64,000 nucleotides of DNA from Nonomuraea sp. PA05 (lineage in GTDB: Bacteria > Actinomycetota > Actinomycetes > Streptosporangiales > Streptosporangiaceae), in assembly GCF_008086045.1 (NCBI RefSeq), contig NZ_VSEY01000018.1:124001-188000 (forward strand). The letters are read 5' to 3'. The first letter of the stretch is position 1. Each line of letters starts with the position of its first letter. The notes under the pieces were generated by a model, which ran no database searches, had not been told where the DNA came from, and worked only from the letters and a program-made list of their open reading frames with translations. The position numbers were made by a program, and so were the translations under genes. Positions 16,756 through 24,677 of this stretch are shown one piece after another.

Positions 16756-16794
16756 TTCGTCGGCGGAACTCGTCGGCAGAACTCGTCGGCAGAG
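16756..16794 (+). repeat. Three 13-base tandem repeats in amine oxidase leader
   Basis: Copies at 16756-16768, 16769-16781 and 16782-16794 share the core TCGTCGGC(A/G)GA. They end directly at the GGGAGAAG ribosome binding site. An inverted repeat (CGTCGCCGT 16714-16722 / ACGGCGACG 16734-16742) lies just upstream. They may be an operator array or a site of slippage affecting translation. Confidence 0.6.
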
Positions 16795-16803
16795 GGAGAA
16801 GCC

Positions 16804-18717
16804 ATGACCGCCACGCCGCACCCGCTCGACCCGCTGTCCCCAGGCGAGATCGCGGCCGCCCGGACCGTGCTGGCCGCCGCCGGGCTGATCAAGGACACCA
16901 CCCGCTTCGCGTACACGGGGGTCGAGGAGCCACCCAAGGACGCGCTGCTCACCTACTCGCCCGCCGCCCCGCCCGACCGCAGGGTCAGGGTGCTGCTGCT
17001 CGACACCGCCGGAGCCGCGCCCCGCGACGTGGTCGTCTCGCTGACCCGGGGGACGGTGGAGTCCGACCGTACGCTGGATCCCGCGCTCGACGGCCAGCCG
17101 CCCGTGCTGGACGCGGAGTTCGGGATCGTCGAGGAGGTGCTGGCCACCGACGAGCGGTGGATCGCCGCGCTGAAGACCCGGGGGCTGGACGTCGCCAAGG
17201 TCAGGGTGGCCCCGCTGTCGGCGGGCGTGTACGCCGGCGAGTACCCCGGCGAGGCGGGCCGCCGCATCCTGCGCGGGCTCGCCTTCGTGCAGGAGCACGA
17301 GAAGGACCACGCCTGGGCGCACCCGGTGGACGGCCTCGTCGCGTACGTGGACGTGCTGAACCGCACGGTGGACCAGGTGATCGACTTCGGCCCGGTGCCG
17401 ATCCCGTCGGTGTCCGGCAACTTCGACGACGCCGCCGTCACGGGGCCCGCGCGCACCACGCAGCGGCCCATCGAGATCACCCAGCCGGAGGGCCCCAGCT
17501 TCACCCTCGACGGCAACCTGCTGCGCTGGGAGAACTGGTCGCTGCGGATCGGCTTCGACGTGCGCGAGGGGCTCGTCCTGCACCAGATCGCCTTCCACGA
17601 TCGCGACGCGGGCCGCGAGCGGCCGATCGTGCACCGCGCCTCGATCGCCGAGATGGTCGTGCCCTACGCCGACCCGTCCCCGATCCGTTCCTGGCAGAAC
17701 TACTTCGACGTCGGCGAGTACCTCATCGGCCAGTACGCCAACTCCCTGGAACGGGGCTGCGACTGCGTCGGCGAGATCACCTACCTCGACGCCGTCATCG
17801 CCGACGAGCACGGCGCCGCCCGCACCCTGCCGAACGCGATCTGCCTGCACGAGGAGGACCACGGCATCCTGTGGAAGCACACGGACCTGTGGACGGGCTC
17901 CTCCGAGGTGCGCCGCCAGCGCCGCCTGGTGCTGTCGTTCTTCGCCACGGTCGGCAACTACGACTACGGCTTCTACTGGTACCTCTACCTGGACGGCGCC
18001 ATCGCGTTCGAGGCCAAGGCGACCGGCGTGCTGTTCACCTCGGCCTACCCGAAGGGCGAGTCGGCGTACGCCACGGAGGTCGCGCCCGGCCTGGCCGCGC
18101 CCTACCACCAGCATCTGTTCTGCGCCCGTCTCGACATGGCCGTGGACGGGCCCGCCAACCGGGTCGAGGAGGTCGAGCTGGCCCGTGTCCCGATGGGGCC
18201 CGGCAACCCGCGCGGCAACGCGTTCACCTACCGGCGCACGCCCCTGCTGCGGGAGGGCCAGGCGCAGCGCCTGGCCGAGCCGGCCGTGCAGCGCGCCTGG
18301 CACATCACGAACCCGGCCTCGCTCAACGCGATGGGGCGGCCGGTGGCGTACGTGCTGCAGCCCGAGGGCAAGCCGGTGCTGCTGGCCGATCCCGGCTCCT
18401 CCATCGCGGCGCGGGCCGCGTTCGCGACCAGGCACCTGTGGGTCACCGCGTACGACCCGGACGAGCGTTACCCGGCCGGCTTCCTGGTCAACCAGCATCC
18501 GGGCGGCGCCGGGCTGCCCGCCTTCGCCGCCGCCGACCGCGACCTCGACGGCCGCTCGCTCGTCGTCTGGCACGTCTTCGGGCTGACCCATCTGCCCCGG
18601 CCCGAGGACTGGCCGATCATGCCGGTGGACCACACGGGATTCACGCTCAAGCCCAATGGTTTCTTCGACCGCAATCCGACCCTGGACGTTCCCGCGCATC
18701 ACGGGCACGGCGGCTGA
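16804..18717 (+). CDS. Copper-containing primary amine oxidase
   Basis: 637 residues. Converts primary amines to aldehydes with H2O2 and ammonia, using copper and a topaquinone formed from Tyr386 (VGNYDYGF). The catalytic base Asp302 sits in YFDVGEYLIG; copper ligands are His435 and His437 (YHQHLF) and His596 (GLTHLPRPEDWPIMP). These positions are nearly identical in number to those I recall for the Arthrobacter phenylethylamine oxidase. No signal peptide is visible. A terminator with a T-tract follows. The neighbouring operon starts with an amino-acid decarboxylase, so a decarboxylation-oxidation link is possible. Confidence 0.95.
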   Translation: MTATPHPLDPLSPGEIAAARTVLAAAGLIKDTTRFAYTGVEEPPKDALLTYSPAAPPDRRVRVLLLDTAGAAPRDVVVSLTRGTVESDRTLDPALDGQPPVLDAEFGIVEEVLATDERWIAALKTRGLDVAKVRVAPLSAGVYAGEYPGEAGRRILRGLAFVQEHEKDHAWAHPVDGLVAYVDVLNRTVDQVIDFGPVPIPSVSGNFDDAAVTGPARTTQRPIEITQPEGPSFTLDGNLLRWENWSLRIGFDVREGLVLHQIAFHDRDAGRERPIVHRASIAEMVVPYADPSPIRSWQNYFDVGEYLIGQYANSLERGCDCVGEITYLDAVIADEHGAARTLPNAICLHEEDHGILWKHTDLWTGSSEVRRQRRLVLSFFATVGNYDYGFYWYLYLDGAIAFEAKATGVLFTSAYPKGESAYATEVAPGLAAPYHQHLFCARLDMAVDGPANRVEEVELARVPMGPGNPRGNAFTYRRTPLLREGQAQRLAEPAVQRAWHITNPASLNAMGRPVAYVLQPEGKPVLLADPGSSIAARAAFATRHLWVTAYDPDERYPAGFLVNQHPGGAGLPAFAAADRDLDGRSLVVWHVFGLTHLPRPEDWPIMPVDHTGFTLKPNGFFDRNPTLDVPAHHGHGG

Positions 18718-18728
18718 CCCCCTACTCA

Positions 18729-18775
18729 GCCGGAGCGGTCCCGCGTACTTTTCGGACCGCTCCGGCCGGCTTTTT
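18729..18775 (+). terminator. Strong intrinsic terminator after amine oxidase
   Basis: A 13-base-pair perfect stem (GCCGGAGCGGTCC / GGACCGCTCCGGC) with a 12-base loop is followed by CGGC and TTTTT. A T-tract terminator this clear is unusual in such GC-rich DNA and isolates the next operon. Confidence 0.85.
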
Positions 18776-19187
18776 ATTCATCGGCGCCATCGGGAAAGTC
18801 CGGCCGCCGAAAAGAAGTTTCACCGTGCTGTAATGGCGCGACCCGGCAGGGGGTATGCGGGCTTGATATTATCCTGTCCTTAGTGGGACGCCTGGCGCCT
18901 ATTGCGTTGCCTCCGGATCCATGTTGTGATTCGGCTTGTTCGCACGCCGGCCTTCTCCCCCTCCACTGGCCGGGTCACGGCAAGGATGTACGGCACTTTC
19001 CTGCTGTACCGCCCGGACCTCCGCCCGGGGGAATTGGAGGAGCCTTTTCCCATGTGAGCACCGTCATGGTCGCGCACGCCTCGGGGACCACGCTTTTATG
19101 CGCCGGAATATCGGCGTGTTTCCGCGGAGTTTTCGGCGTCCGGTTCGTCGTGCGCGTAATTCGGGTGAACATTCAACGGAGGCTGCG
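18776..19187 (+). other. 412-base lower-GC leader of the decarboxylase/PixA-like operon
   Basis: No convincing gene. An extended -10-like TGATATTAT lies at 18864-18872 without a good -35. A hairpin (GTACGGCA 18988-18995 / TGCTGTAC 19002-19009) lies downstream. If transcription starts near 18880 the untranslated leader would be about 300 bases, long enough for RNA-based control. The Shine-Dalgarno GGAGG (19178-19182) serves the TTG at 19188. Confidence 0.4.
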
Positions 19188-20690
19188 TTGACACAGTGGC
19201 TCAAACCGTTCGACGTCCGGTTGTTCCGAGAGAGCTCCGAGACGACTGTGGCCAAGCTGGAGAAACACCTGGCCGATCTCTCGATCAAAGGTCTGTCGCT
19301 GACCGAGCCCGCCGTGCTGTCGCGGGCGGCCAGGGCCCTGATGACGACGGAGCGGGAGCACATCGCGGGCTACGACGAGGACCGGCTCGCCGCCATCATC
19401 GACCTGTACGTCAGAACCGGCATCCAGGTGCACTCGCCGGGCTACATGGGCCGGCAGTTCTCCAGCACCGTGCCGCTCGCCGGCGTCATCGACTTCGTCA
19501 GCTCCGTGGTGAACCAGCCGTCGTCGTTCTACGAGGCCGGCCAGCTCCCCAACGTGGTGGAGAAGATCATGGCCGACGAGCTCAACCGCTTCATCGGCTG
19601 GCCGCCGGACAGCTTCGCGATGGTCACGACGTCCGGCGGCTCGCTGGCCAACCTGACCGCGCTGCTGGCCGCCAGGAACGACAGGTTCCCCGGCTTCTGG
19701 ACGGAGGGCAGCGCCGCCTACCCGGACCAGGCCCGTCCCGCCATCGCCGTCGGCGACGACGTGCACTACAGCGTCTCCCGCACGGCAGGCGTCATGGGCA
19801 TCGGGGAGGCGCAGATCGTCCGCCTGCCGCTCAACGGCGAGCAGCAGATCGACATGGACCGGGTACGCCCCGCGCTGGACGCGGCGGAGCGGCGCGGCCT
19901 GCGCGTGTTCTGCCTCGTGGCCTCGGCCGGCACCACGTCGGTCGGCGCGTTCGACCCCATCGACCGGCTCGCCCAGGTCGCCGCGGAACGTGACATCTGG
20001 CTGCACGTGGACGGCGCGCACGGCGCCAGCCTCCTGGTGTCGGACCAGCTCCGCCACCGGCTCAAGGGCATCGAGCTGGCCGACTCGCTGACCTGGGACG
20101 CGCACAAGATGATGTTCACGCCCGCGCCGTGCACGCTGCTGTTCTACCGCGAGAAGGACAAGAGCCGCCGAGCCTTCCGCCAGCGCGCCAGCTACGTCTT
20201 CGACGAGGAGCCGGACAGCTACGCCGCGCTGGACAGCGGCGGCAAGACCATCGAGTGCACCAAACGCCCCATGATCATGCCGTTGTGGGTCGTGTGGGCC
20301 ATGTACGGCAGGGCCCTGTTCGCCGAGAAGATCGAGTACCTGTGCCGGCTGACCAGGGACGTGCACCGCATCCTGCTGGCCGAGCCCGACTTCGAGACCG
20401 CGCACTACCCGGAGTCGAACATCCTGTGCTTCCGCTACCGCCCCGGCTGGGTCCGCGACGAGGACGTGCACCGCCTCCAGGTGACGATCAGGGACCGCAT
20501 CAAGCTCCAGGGCACGTTCTTCATCTCCAAGGTGGACATCGGCGGCGTCGCCGCGCTGCGCGTCGTGATGATGAACCACCTCATCACCGAGGAGCACTTC
20601 CGGATGCTGCTCGCCGAGATCAGGGCGGCCGGGCAGGAGCTGTCCGGCGGCCGGCAGGACGACCAGCAGCACGTGGGAGGACGCCGATGA
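19188..20690 (+). CDS. PLP-dependent group II amino-acid decarboxylase
   Basis: 500 residues from TTG 19188, chosen because GGAGG lies 5 bases before it and the family-like sequence begins there. The glutamate/aromatic/diaminobutyrate decarboxylase fold is shown by TSGGSLANLTALLAARN (cofactor phosphate), HVDGAHGASLLVS (PLP Asp and His) and TWDAHKMMFTPAPC, with Lys307 forming the Schiff base. VSRTAGVMGIG holds the aromatic-stacking position. It should make an amine from an amino acid; the exact substrate cannot be read. First gene of six; its TGA overlaps the next ATG. It could be a divergent family member rather than a decarboxylase. Confidence 0.85.
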   Translation: MTQWLKPFDVRLFRESSETTVAKLEKHLADLSIKGLSLTEPAVLSRAARALMTTEREHIAGYDEDRLAAIIDLYVRTGIQVHSPGYMGRQFSSTVPLAGVIDFVSSVVNQPSSFYEAGQLPNVVEKIMADELNRFIGWPPDSFAMVTTSGGSLANLTALLAARNDRFPGFWTEGSAAYPDQARPAIAVGDDVHYSVSRTAGVMGIGEAQIVRLPLNGEQQIDMDRVRPALDAAERRGLRVFCLVASAGTTSVGAFDPIDRLAQVAAERDIWLHVDGAHGASLLVSDQLRHRLKGIELADSLTWDAHKMMFTPAPCTLLFYREKDKSRRAFRQRASYVFDEEPDSYAALDSGGKTIECTKRPMIMPLWVVWAMYGRALFAEKIEYLCRLTRDVHRILLAEPDFETAHYPESNILCFRYRPGWVRDEDVHRLQVTIRDRIKLQGTFFISKVDIGGVAALRVVMMNHLITEEHFRMLLAEIRAAGQELSGGRQDDQQHVGGRR

Positions 20691-22222
20691 GCCGGACGAC
20701 CCCGGATCCGCGCACGCTGGCGGCCAAGCTGATCCCCGAGGAGGAGCTGGCGCCGGCCTCCGTGGAGGCGGTGACCGGGCTGCCGTCCTTCGCGAGCAAG
20801 ATGCGGGAGTTCGAGCGCGCCTACCGCACGCCGTACAGCGAGCTGCCGCACGAGACGCAGGACGCGCTGGTGCTGCGCCGCCTGCGCCAGCTCGTCAACA
20901 CCGTGCGGCTCAACCCGGCCTGGCGCGAACGGCTGCGCGCCTGGGGCCCCGACGGGGGCGGGCCGATCACGTACGAGGACTGGCAGGCCGTCCCGATGGC
21001 CGACAAAAACGTCCAGCGCGACCTGTACATGGAGGGCCGGCCCGGCCTGGTGGTGCCGCTCGACCACGGCGGGTTCGAGGTCGTCGCGAGCGGCGGCACC
21101 AGCGGCGGCGCGCCGCTGGAGGTCGTGTACGCGCTGCGCGAGCTGCACGACACCTACCGGGTGGCCGGGCGCTTCCTGGGCGCCTACCAGCTCGACCGGC
21201 ACTTCCCCGCCGACGGCCCGAAGTGGCTGTTCACCACGCTGGCCGACTACCAGATGTGGAGCAGCGGCACCATGGTCGGCGGGGTGCTGCAGCACGTGCC
21301 CGGCGTCAACTACATCGGCGCGGGGCCCGTCACCGCCGGGGTGCTGGAGCACATGTTCTCTTACCCGGGGCCGAAGGCGCTGATGGGGATCAGCGCCGGC
21401 ATCGCGATCCTGGCCGACCTCGGGCAGGGGCTCAAGCGGGAGGCCAGGGAGAGCTTCCGGGTCGCGCTGTACGGCAGCGGCGTGCTCGCGCACCGCAAGC
21501 GGGCCGAGCTCAAGGCGCTCTACCCCAACCTGACCATCCTCAGCTACTTCGCCGCGACCCAGGCCGAGACCGTCGGCCTGCAACTGGAGGAGTCCTCGCC
21601 GTGCCTGTCGGCGGTGCCCGGCCTGCACCTCGTCGAGATCGTGGACGAGCAGGGCCGCTGGGTCAGGGACGACGAGGAGGGTGAGCTGGTCGTCACCCGC
21701 CTGCACGCGCACGAGGCGCCGCTGCTGCGGCTCAAGCTCGGCGACCGCATGATCCGCAGGCCCCGGCTCGGCGGGCCTGGCCCGCGCGCCGAGCGGTTCG
21801 AGTTCGCCGGGCGGACCGGTGACGTGCTGCACATCGCCGACAGCCAGTACTCCGCCGCGCGGGCCTACGTGGCGGTACGCGAGGACCTGCGGCTGGTCGC
21901 GCCGGTGGACCTGGACGAGGTGGCGCACGAGGTGCAGTTCGTCAACCAGCGCGAGGAGCGTTCCATCACGCTGCTGGCCGCCGTGGACGACGTGGCGGCG
22001 CTCACGTACGCGACAGAGGCGGCCATCGGCCCGTACGGCGCGCACCACGTGTTCGTCAACGCGCTGCCCCGCTCCCTGTCGCTGTTCAACCAGGGGGAGG
22101 CCAACCCCGCCTCGATCGAGAAGACCGGCTACCGGTTCCACCTGCGGTTCGTGCCGCGCTCGTCCCCGGAGATCGAGCGGACGAACGTCGGCAAGGTGCC
22201 GCTGGTCCGCGACAGGGGCTGA
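20687..22222 (+). CDS. PaaK-like adenylate-forming enzyme (CoA ligase / F390 synthetase-like)
   Basis: 511 residues; ATG overlaps the decarboxylase stop (ATGA), GGGAGG upstream. The AMP-binding loop SGGTSGGAP is at about 135-142. MWSSGTMVGG, SYFAATQAETVGL (second nucleotide motif) and GELVVTRLHAHEAPLLRLKLGDR fit the phenylacetate-CoA ligase / coenzyme F390 synthetase superfamily. It would activate a carboxylate as acyl-AMP and pass it to a thiol or amine. No carrier-protein gene is nearby, so conjugation with the amine made by the upstream enzyme, or with a protein, is conceivable (inference). Substrate unknown. Confidence 0.78.
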   Translation: MSRTTPDPRTLAAKLIPEEELAPASVEAVTGLPSFASKMREFERAYRTPYSELPHETQDALVLRRLRQLVNTVRLNPAWRERLRAWGPDGGGPITYEDWQAVPMADKNVQRDLYMEGRPGLVVPLDHGGFEVVASGGTSGGAPLEVVYALRELHDTYRVAGRFLGAYQLDRHFPADGPKWLFTTLADYQMWSSGTMVGGVLQHVPGVNYIGAGPVTAGVLEHMFSYPGPKALMGISAGIAILADLGQGLKREARESFRVALYGSGVLAHRKRAELKALYPNLTILSYFAATQAETVGLQLEESSPCLSAVPGLHLVEIVDEQGRWVRDDEEGELVVTRLHAHEAPLLRLKLGDRMIRRPRLGGPGPRAERFEFAGRTGDVLHIADSQYSAARAYVAVREDLRLVAPVDLDEVAHEVQFVNQREERSITLLAAVDDVAALTYATEAAIGPYGAHHVFVNALPRSLSLFNQGEANPASIEKTGYRFHLRFVPRSSPEIERTNVGKVPLVRDRG

Positions 22223-22244
22223 CCCCCCGGAAAGGAGATCGGAA

Positions 22245-22796
22245 GTGGCCGTGAAACCGCAGGTGAGCATCATCGCCCTGGTGGACGTCATCGGGGCGCT
22301 GTCCGACCGCTCGCTGCTCAACGGGAACCTGGTCCTGATCGACGACGGCTCGTTCGCGAGCAGGGCCCAGGGGACGCCTGACCTGTGCACCATCGTCCAG
22401 CCGGGCCAGGTCGTCCAGTGGACCGCGCTGGCGGTGGACCTGCAGACGCCGGTCGAGATCAAGAACATCGAGTTCCTCCGGCTCCAGCCGCCGCCCGGCG
22501 CGCCCGCCTACCCGGCTCCGCAGGCGGGCTGGGCGGGCCCTGGCCTGGCGCCACAGCCCGCCCAGCCCGCGTACGCGGCGGCGGGCCACGGTCCCGGCGC
22601 CTTCCCACCGGGGCCCACCATGGTGACGGGCGCCCCCACCACGGAGAGCGAGAAGCTCGACCTGGAGATCTGGGCCGGGGTGGTGCCGTACTACATGGTG
22701 CCGGGGGTGGCCTACCGCTACCGGCTGGAGTTCCAGATGTACGAAGGCCCTTACAGCGTGCTGTACGTCGAGACGCCCTCGCTGATGCGGATCTAG
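22245..22796 (+). CDS. AidA/PixA-family inclusion-body-like protein 1 (Pro-rich insert)
   Basis: 183 residues from GTG 22245, with GGAG 7 bases upstream (another GTG at 22251). Family pattern: strand SIIALVDVIGAL, then QGTPDLCTIVQPGQVVQW, a core strand IKNIEFLRL, and a C-terminal YRYRLEFQMYE leading to ETPSLMRI. Between the core halves is a ~50-residue Pro/Ala/Gly linker (PAPQAGW, APQPAQPAY), absent from its paralogues. AidA is quorum-controlled in Burkholderia/Ralstonia and PixA forms crystalline inclusions in Xenorhabdus; the biochemical role is unknown. Third gene of the operon. Confidence 0.75.
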   Translation: MAVKPQVSIIALVDVIGALSDRSLLNGNLVLIDDGSFASRAQGTPDLCTIVQPGQVVQWTALAVDLQTPVEIKNIEFLRLQPPPGAPAYPAPQAGWAGPGLAPQPAQPAYAAAGHGPGAFPPGPTMVTGAPTTESEKLDLEIWAGVVPYYMVPGVAYRYRLEFQMYEGPYSVLYVETPSLMRI

Positions 22797-22808
22797 GGAA
22801 GGAAGCCC

Positions 22809-23597
22809 ATGCCCCAGCAACTCGCGATCATCCTGCTCGTGGACGTCGCCAACGCCCTGGAGACGAAGACGCTGGAGGGGAACACGTACCTGTTCGACAA
22901 CATGAAGCTGCACGGTTCGGAGGGCCAGGGCACCGGCGAGCTGGTGACCGCGATCCACGGCTCCTACTGGCGCGACGGGTCGCAGGCGAGCGAGCAGGTG
23001 CTGAACTGGCTGCCGTACAGCCTGGGCTCCATCCCGCCGACCGTGCCCCGCGGCTACGAGGCCGAGCGGGCCCGCCAGACCGACCGGGAGGCGCTGACCG
23101 AGCTGGAAGCCATGGTGAACAAGCCCGCCAACCAGGGGGGCGACGCCGCGGCGCAGCTCAGCCACCTCCAGCAGACGCTCGGCACCCGCGTCAAGAGCAC
23201 CAGGCGCACGCGCGGGCCCGCCACGCAGAAGATCCTGGACGTGACCGGCAACGTCATCTCCTACGACGGCGCGGCCGCGCACACCTACCCACCTCCCGTG
23301 ATCACCGACATCTACGGCGAGGCGGTCGACAAGAAGATCATGTATCCGGCCGAGTACGGCTCCCCCGACATGGTGACCGACGGCTGGTACTGGTCGGCCA
23401 CCGTGGACTCGACCCGGCCCGGCACCTACGCGTACACGATGTCCATCCAGCTCCACCGGCTGCTGCTGCAGGGCGGCGACTGGACGTGGGAGCCGGTGGA
23501 CCTGACCTGCGAGTCCAAGCTCAGGATCGTCTCGGAGCCCAAGCGCAACGCCTTCACCAAGTCGGGCCTGGGCCTGCTGCCCATCCCGCCGGCCTGA
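22809..23597 (+). CDS. AidA/PixA-family protein 2 (helical insert)
   Basis: 262 residues, ATG 12 bases after the previous stop, GGAAGG upstream. Starts with LAIILLVDVANALETKTLEG and has GSEGQGTGELVTAIHGSYW and VLNWLPYSLGS, like its paralogues. Residues ~95-150 are a charged helical insert (ERARQTDREALTELEAM, then a Gln-rich stretch) predicted to form a coiled-coil or helical hairpin. The C-terminal half (YYWSATVDSTRPGTYAYTM-like) ends in a beta-rich CESKLRIV segment. The longest of the four; the insert may mediate assembly. Confidence 0.72.
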   Translation: MPQQLAIILLVDVANALETKTLEGNTYLFDNMKLHGSEGQGTGELVTAIHGSYWRDGSQASEQVLNWLPYSLGSIPPTVPRGYEAERARQTDREALTELEAMVNKPANQGGDAAAQLSHLQQTLGTRVKSTRRTRGPATQKILDVTGNVISYDGAAAHTYPPPVITDIYGEAVDKKIMYPAEYGSPDMVTDGWYWSATVDSTRPGTYAYTMSIQLHRLLLQGGDWTWEPVDLTCESKLRIVSEPKRNAFTKSGLGLLPIPPA

Positions 23598-23620
23598 ACC
23601 CCATCCCCCGAGGAGGAACC

Positions 23621-24049
23621 GTGCCACCCAGAGCGAAGACGCGGGACAACAGCAGGGCGCCGATCTCGATCACCGCCGTCCTGGACGCCGTCGGCGCGTT
23701 GGCCGCCGGCAGCGTGCGCGGCCACCTGTACCTGTACGACACCAACAAGGCCGGCGGCTCCACCGGCTTCGGCACCGAGGAACTGCGCACCCGCGTGCAC
23801 GCCGGAGACCGCGTGCTGTGGAACTGCCTGGCGCTGGAGTGCGAGGCGTTCGTCGGGATCTCCGCCATCGAGGTCGACAAGGACGTGATCGAGCCGGAGC
23901 GCAAGGTGTATCCGGGCACCGACGTCGCGTACTGGATCGGGACCGTCAAGAAGGACGACATCGACGTGGTCCCGTACCGGATCAAGTTCCTGGTCGGGAC
24001 GCGCGCAGAGCCGATCGTCACCACGCTGTCGCCCACGCTGGTGGGCTGA
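23621..24049 (+). CDS. AidA/PixA-family protein 3 (minimal form)
   Basis: 142 residues from GTG 23621 with GAGGAGG upstream. Shows the bare family core: ISITAVLDAVGALAAGS, GFGTEELRTRVHAGDRVLWN, ISAIEVDKDVI, YWIGTV, YRIKFLVG and the tail TTLSPTLVG. It lacks the inserts of the others and so defines the shared fold. Separated from the preceding gene by 23 bases and from the next by 14. Confidence 0.75.
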   Translation: MPPRAKTRDNSRAPISITAVLDAVGALAAGSVRGHLYLYDTNKAGGSTGFGTEELRTRVHAGDRVLWNCLALECEAFVGISAIEVDKDVIEPERKVYPGTDVAYWIGTVKKDDIDVVPYRIKFLVGTRAEPIVTTLSPTLVG

Positions 24050-24063
24050 AGGAGGCAACGCCG

Positions 24064-24627
24064 ATGGTCATGCCAGCCACCAGGGCGAGCTCCGGCAAGG
24101 TCGAGAAGCAGAACCCCGGGCAGCTCAACTCCGTCCAGCTCAACATCGTCACGCTCGTGGACATGGAGAAGGCCACCGAGCACAAGTCGCTGGCCGGCGC
24201 CATGTACATGGTGGACAACAGCGTGGGCGGCTCCGGCCAGGGCACCGCGCGGCTCGAAACGGTCTGCAAGCCGGGCCAGGTGCTCAACTGGATCATCCGG
24301 CCGATCGACATGGAGCGGCGCCGCGACGGCACCTGGCCGCCCATGCCGAAGATCAACAACATCGTCTTCCTGGACGTCGAGGCGGGTGACGAGGAGGACG
24401 TCGCCGAGAAGAAGGTGTGCGTCGAGCTGAAGATCTATGGTGCGCCCGACCGCATGCGGGACGACCTGACACCCGTCTACTACTACTGGGCCGGCACCGT
24501 CCTGCCCAGCCTCAGGCCCGGCACCTACCGGTACCGGCTGGTCGTCGAGCTGGAGCAGGAGGACAAGAAGGAACGGCTCTACCTCAACACCGAGGGACAC
24601 CCGTCGATCAGGGTGATCCCCGTCTGA
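24064..24627 (+). CDS. AidA/PixA-family protein 4
   Basis: 187 residues from ATG 24064, AAGGAGG 8 bases upstream. Core: VQLNIVTLVDMEKATEHKS, GSGQGTARLETVCKPGQVLNW, INNIVFLDV, YYYWAGTV, YRYRLVVELEQ and the end EGHPSIRVIPV. The middle carries an acidic stretch (EAGDEEDVAEKK). Last gene of the operon, 3 bases before a 44-base perfect palindrome. Confidence 0.75.
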   Translation: MVMPATRASSGKVEKQNPGQLNSVQLNIVTLVDMEKATEHKSLAGAMYMVDNSVGGSGQGTARLETVCKPGQVLNWIIRPIDMERRRDGTWPPMPKINNIVFLDVEAGDEEDVAEKKVCVELKIYGAPDRMRDDLTPVYYYWAGTVLPSLRPGTYRYRLVVELEQEDKKERLYLNTEGHPSIRVIPV

Positions 24628-24630
24628 ACG

Positions 24631-24674
24631 CCGGAGGCGGCCGGGGGACGGCGCCGTCCCCCGGCCGCCTCCGG
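24631..24674. terminator. 44-base perfect palindrome, bidirectional terminator
   Basis: Arms of 20 bases (24631-24650 and 24655-24674) are exact reverse complements and the 4-base centre GCGC is itself palindromic, so the duplex is a perfect 44-base palindrome. It lies between the convergent ends of the PixA-like operon (24627) and the cysteine hydrolase gene (24678) and can terminate both. Confidence 0.8.
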
Positions 24675-24677
24675 GCG

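Noticed and set aside
15898..18708. 936-codon minus-strand reading frame opposite the TetR and amine oxidase genes
   Set aside because: It is antisense to two well-recognised genes, crosses their intergenic region, and is Arg/Gly/Val/His-rich in the way of GC-rich shadow frames.
18883..19191. 102-codon plus-strand frame in the leader of the PixA-like operon
   Set aside because: Pro-rich with no family resemblance, and it ends overlapping the TTG start of the decarboxylase; better read as untranslated leader.
19188..24627. PixA-like operon as a phage tail, gas-vesicle or encapsulin cluster
   Set aside because: None of the four small proteins shows tail-tube, GvpA or encapsulin features, and there is no ATPase, baseplate or shell gene; the sequence pattern fits AidA/PixA better.
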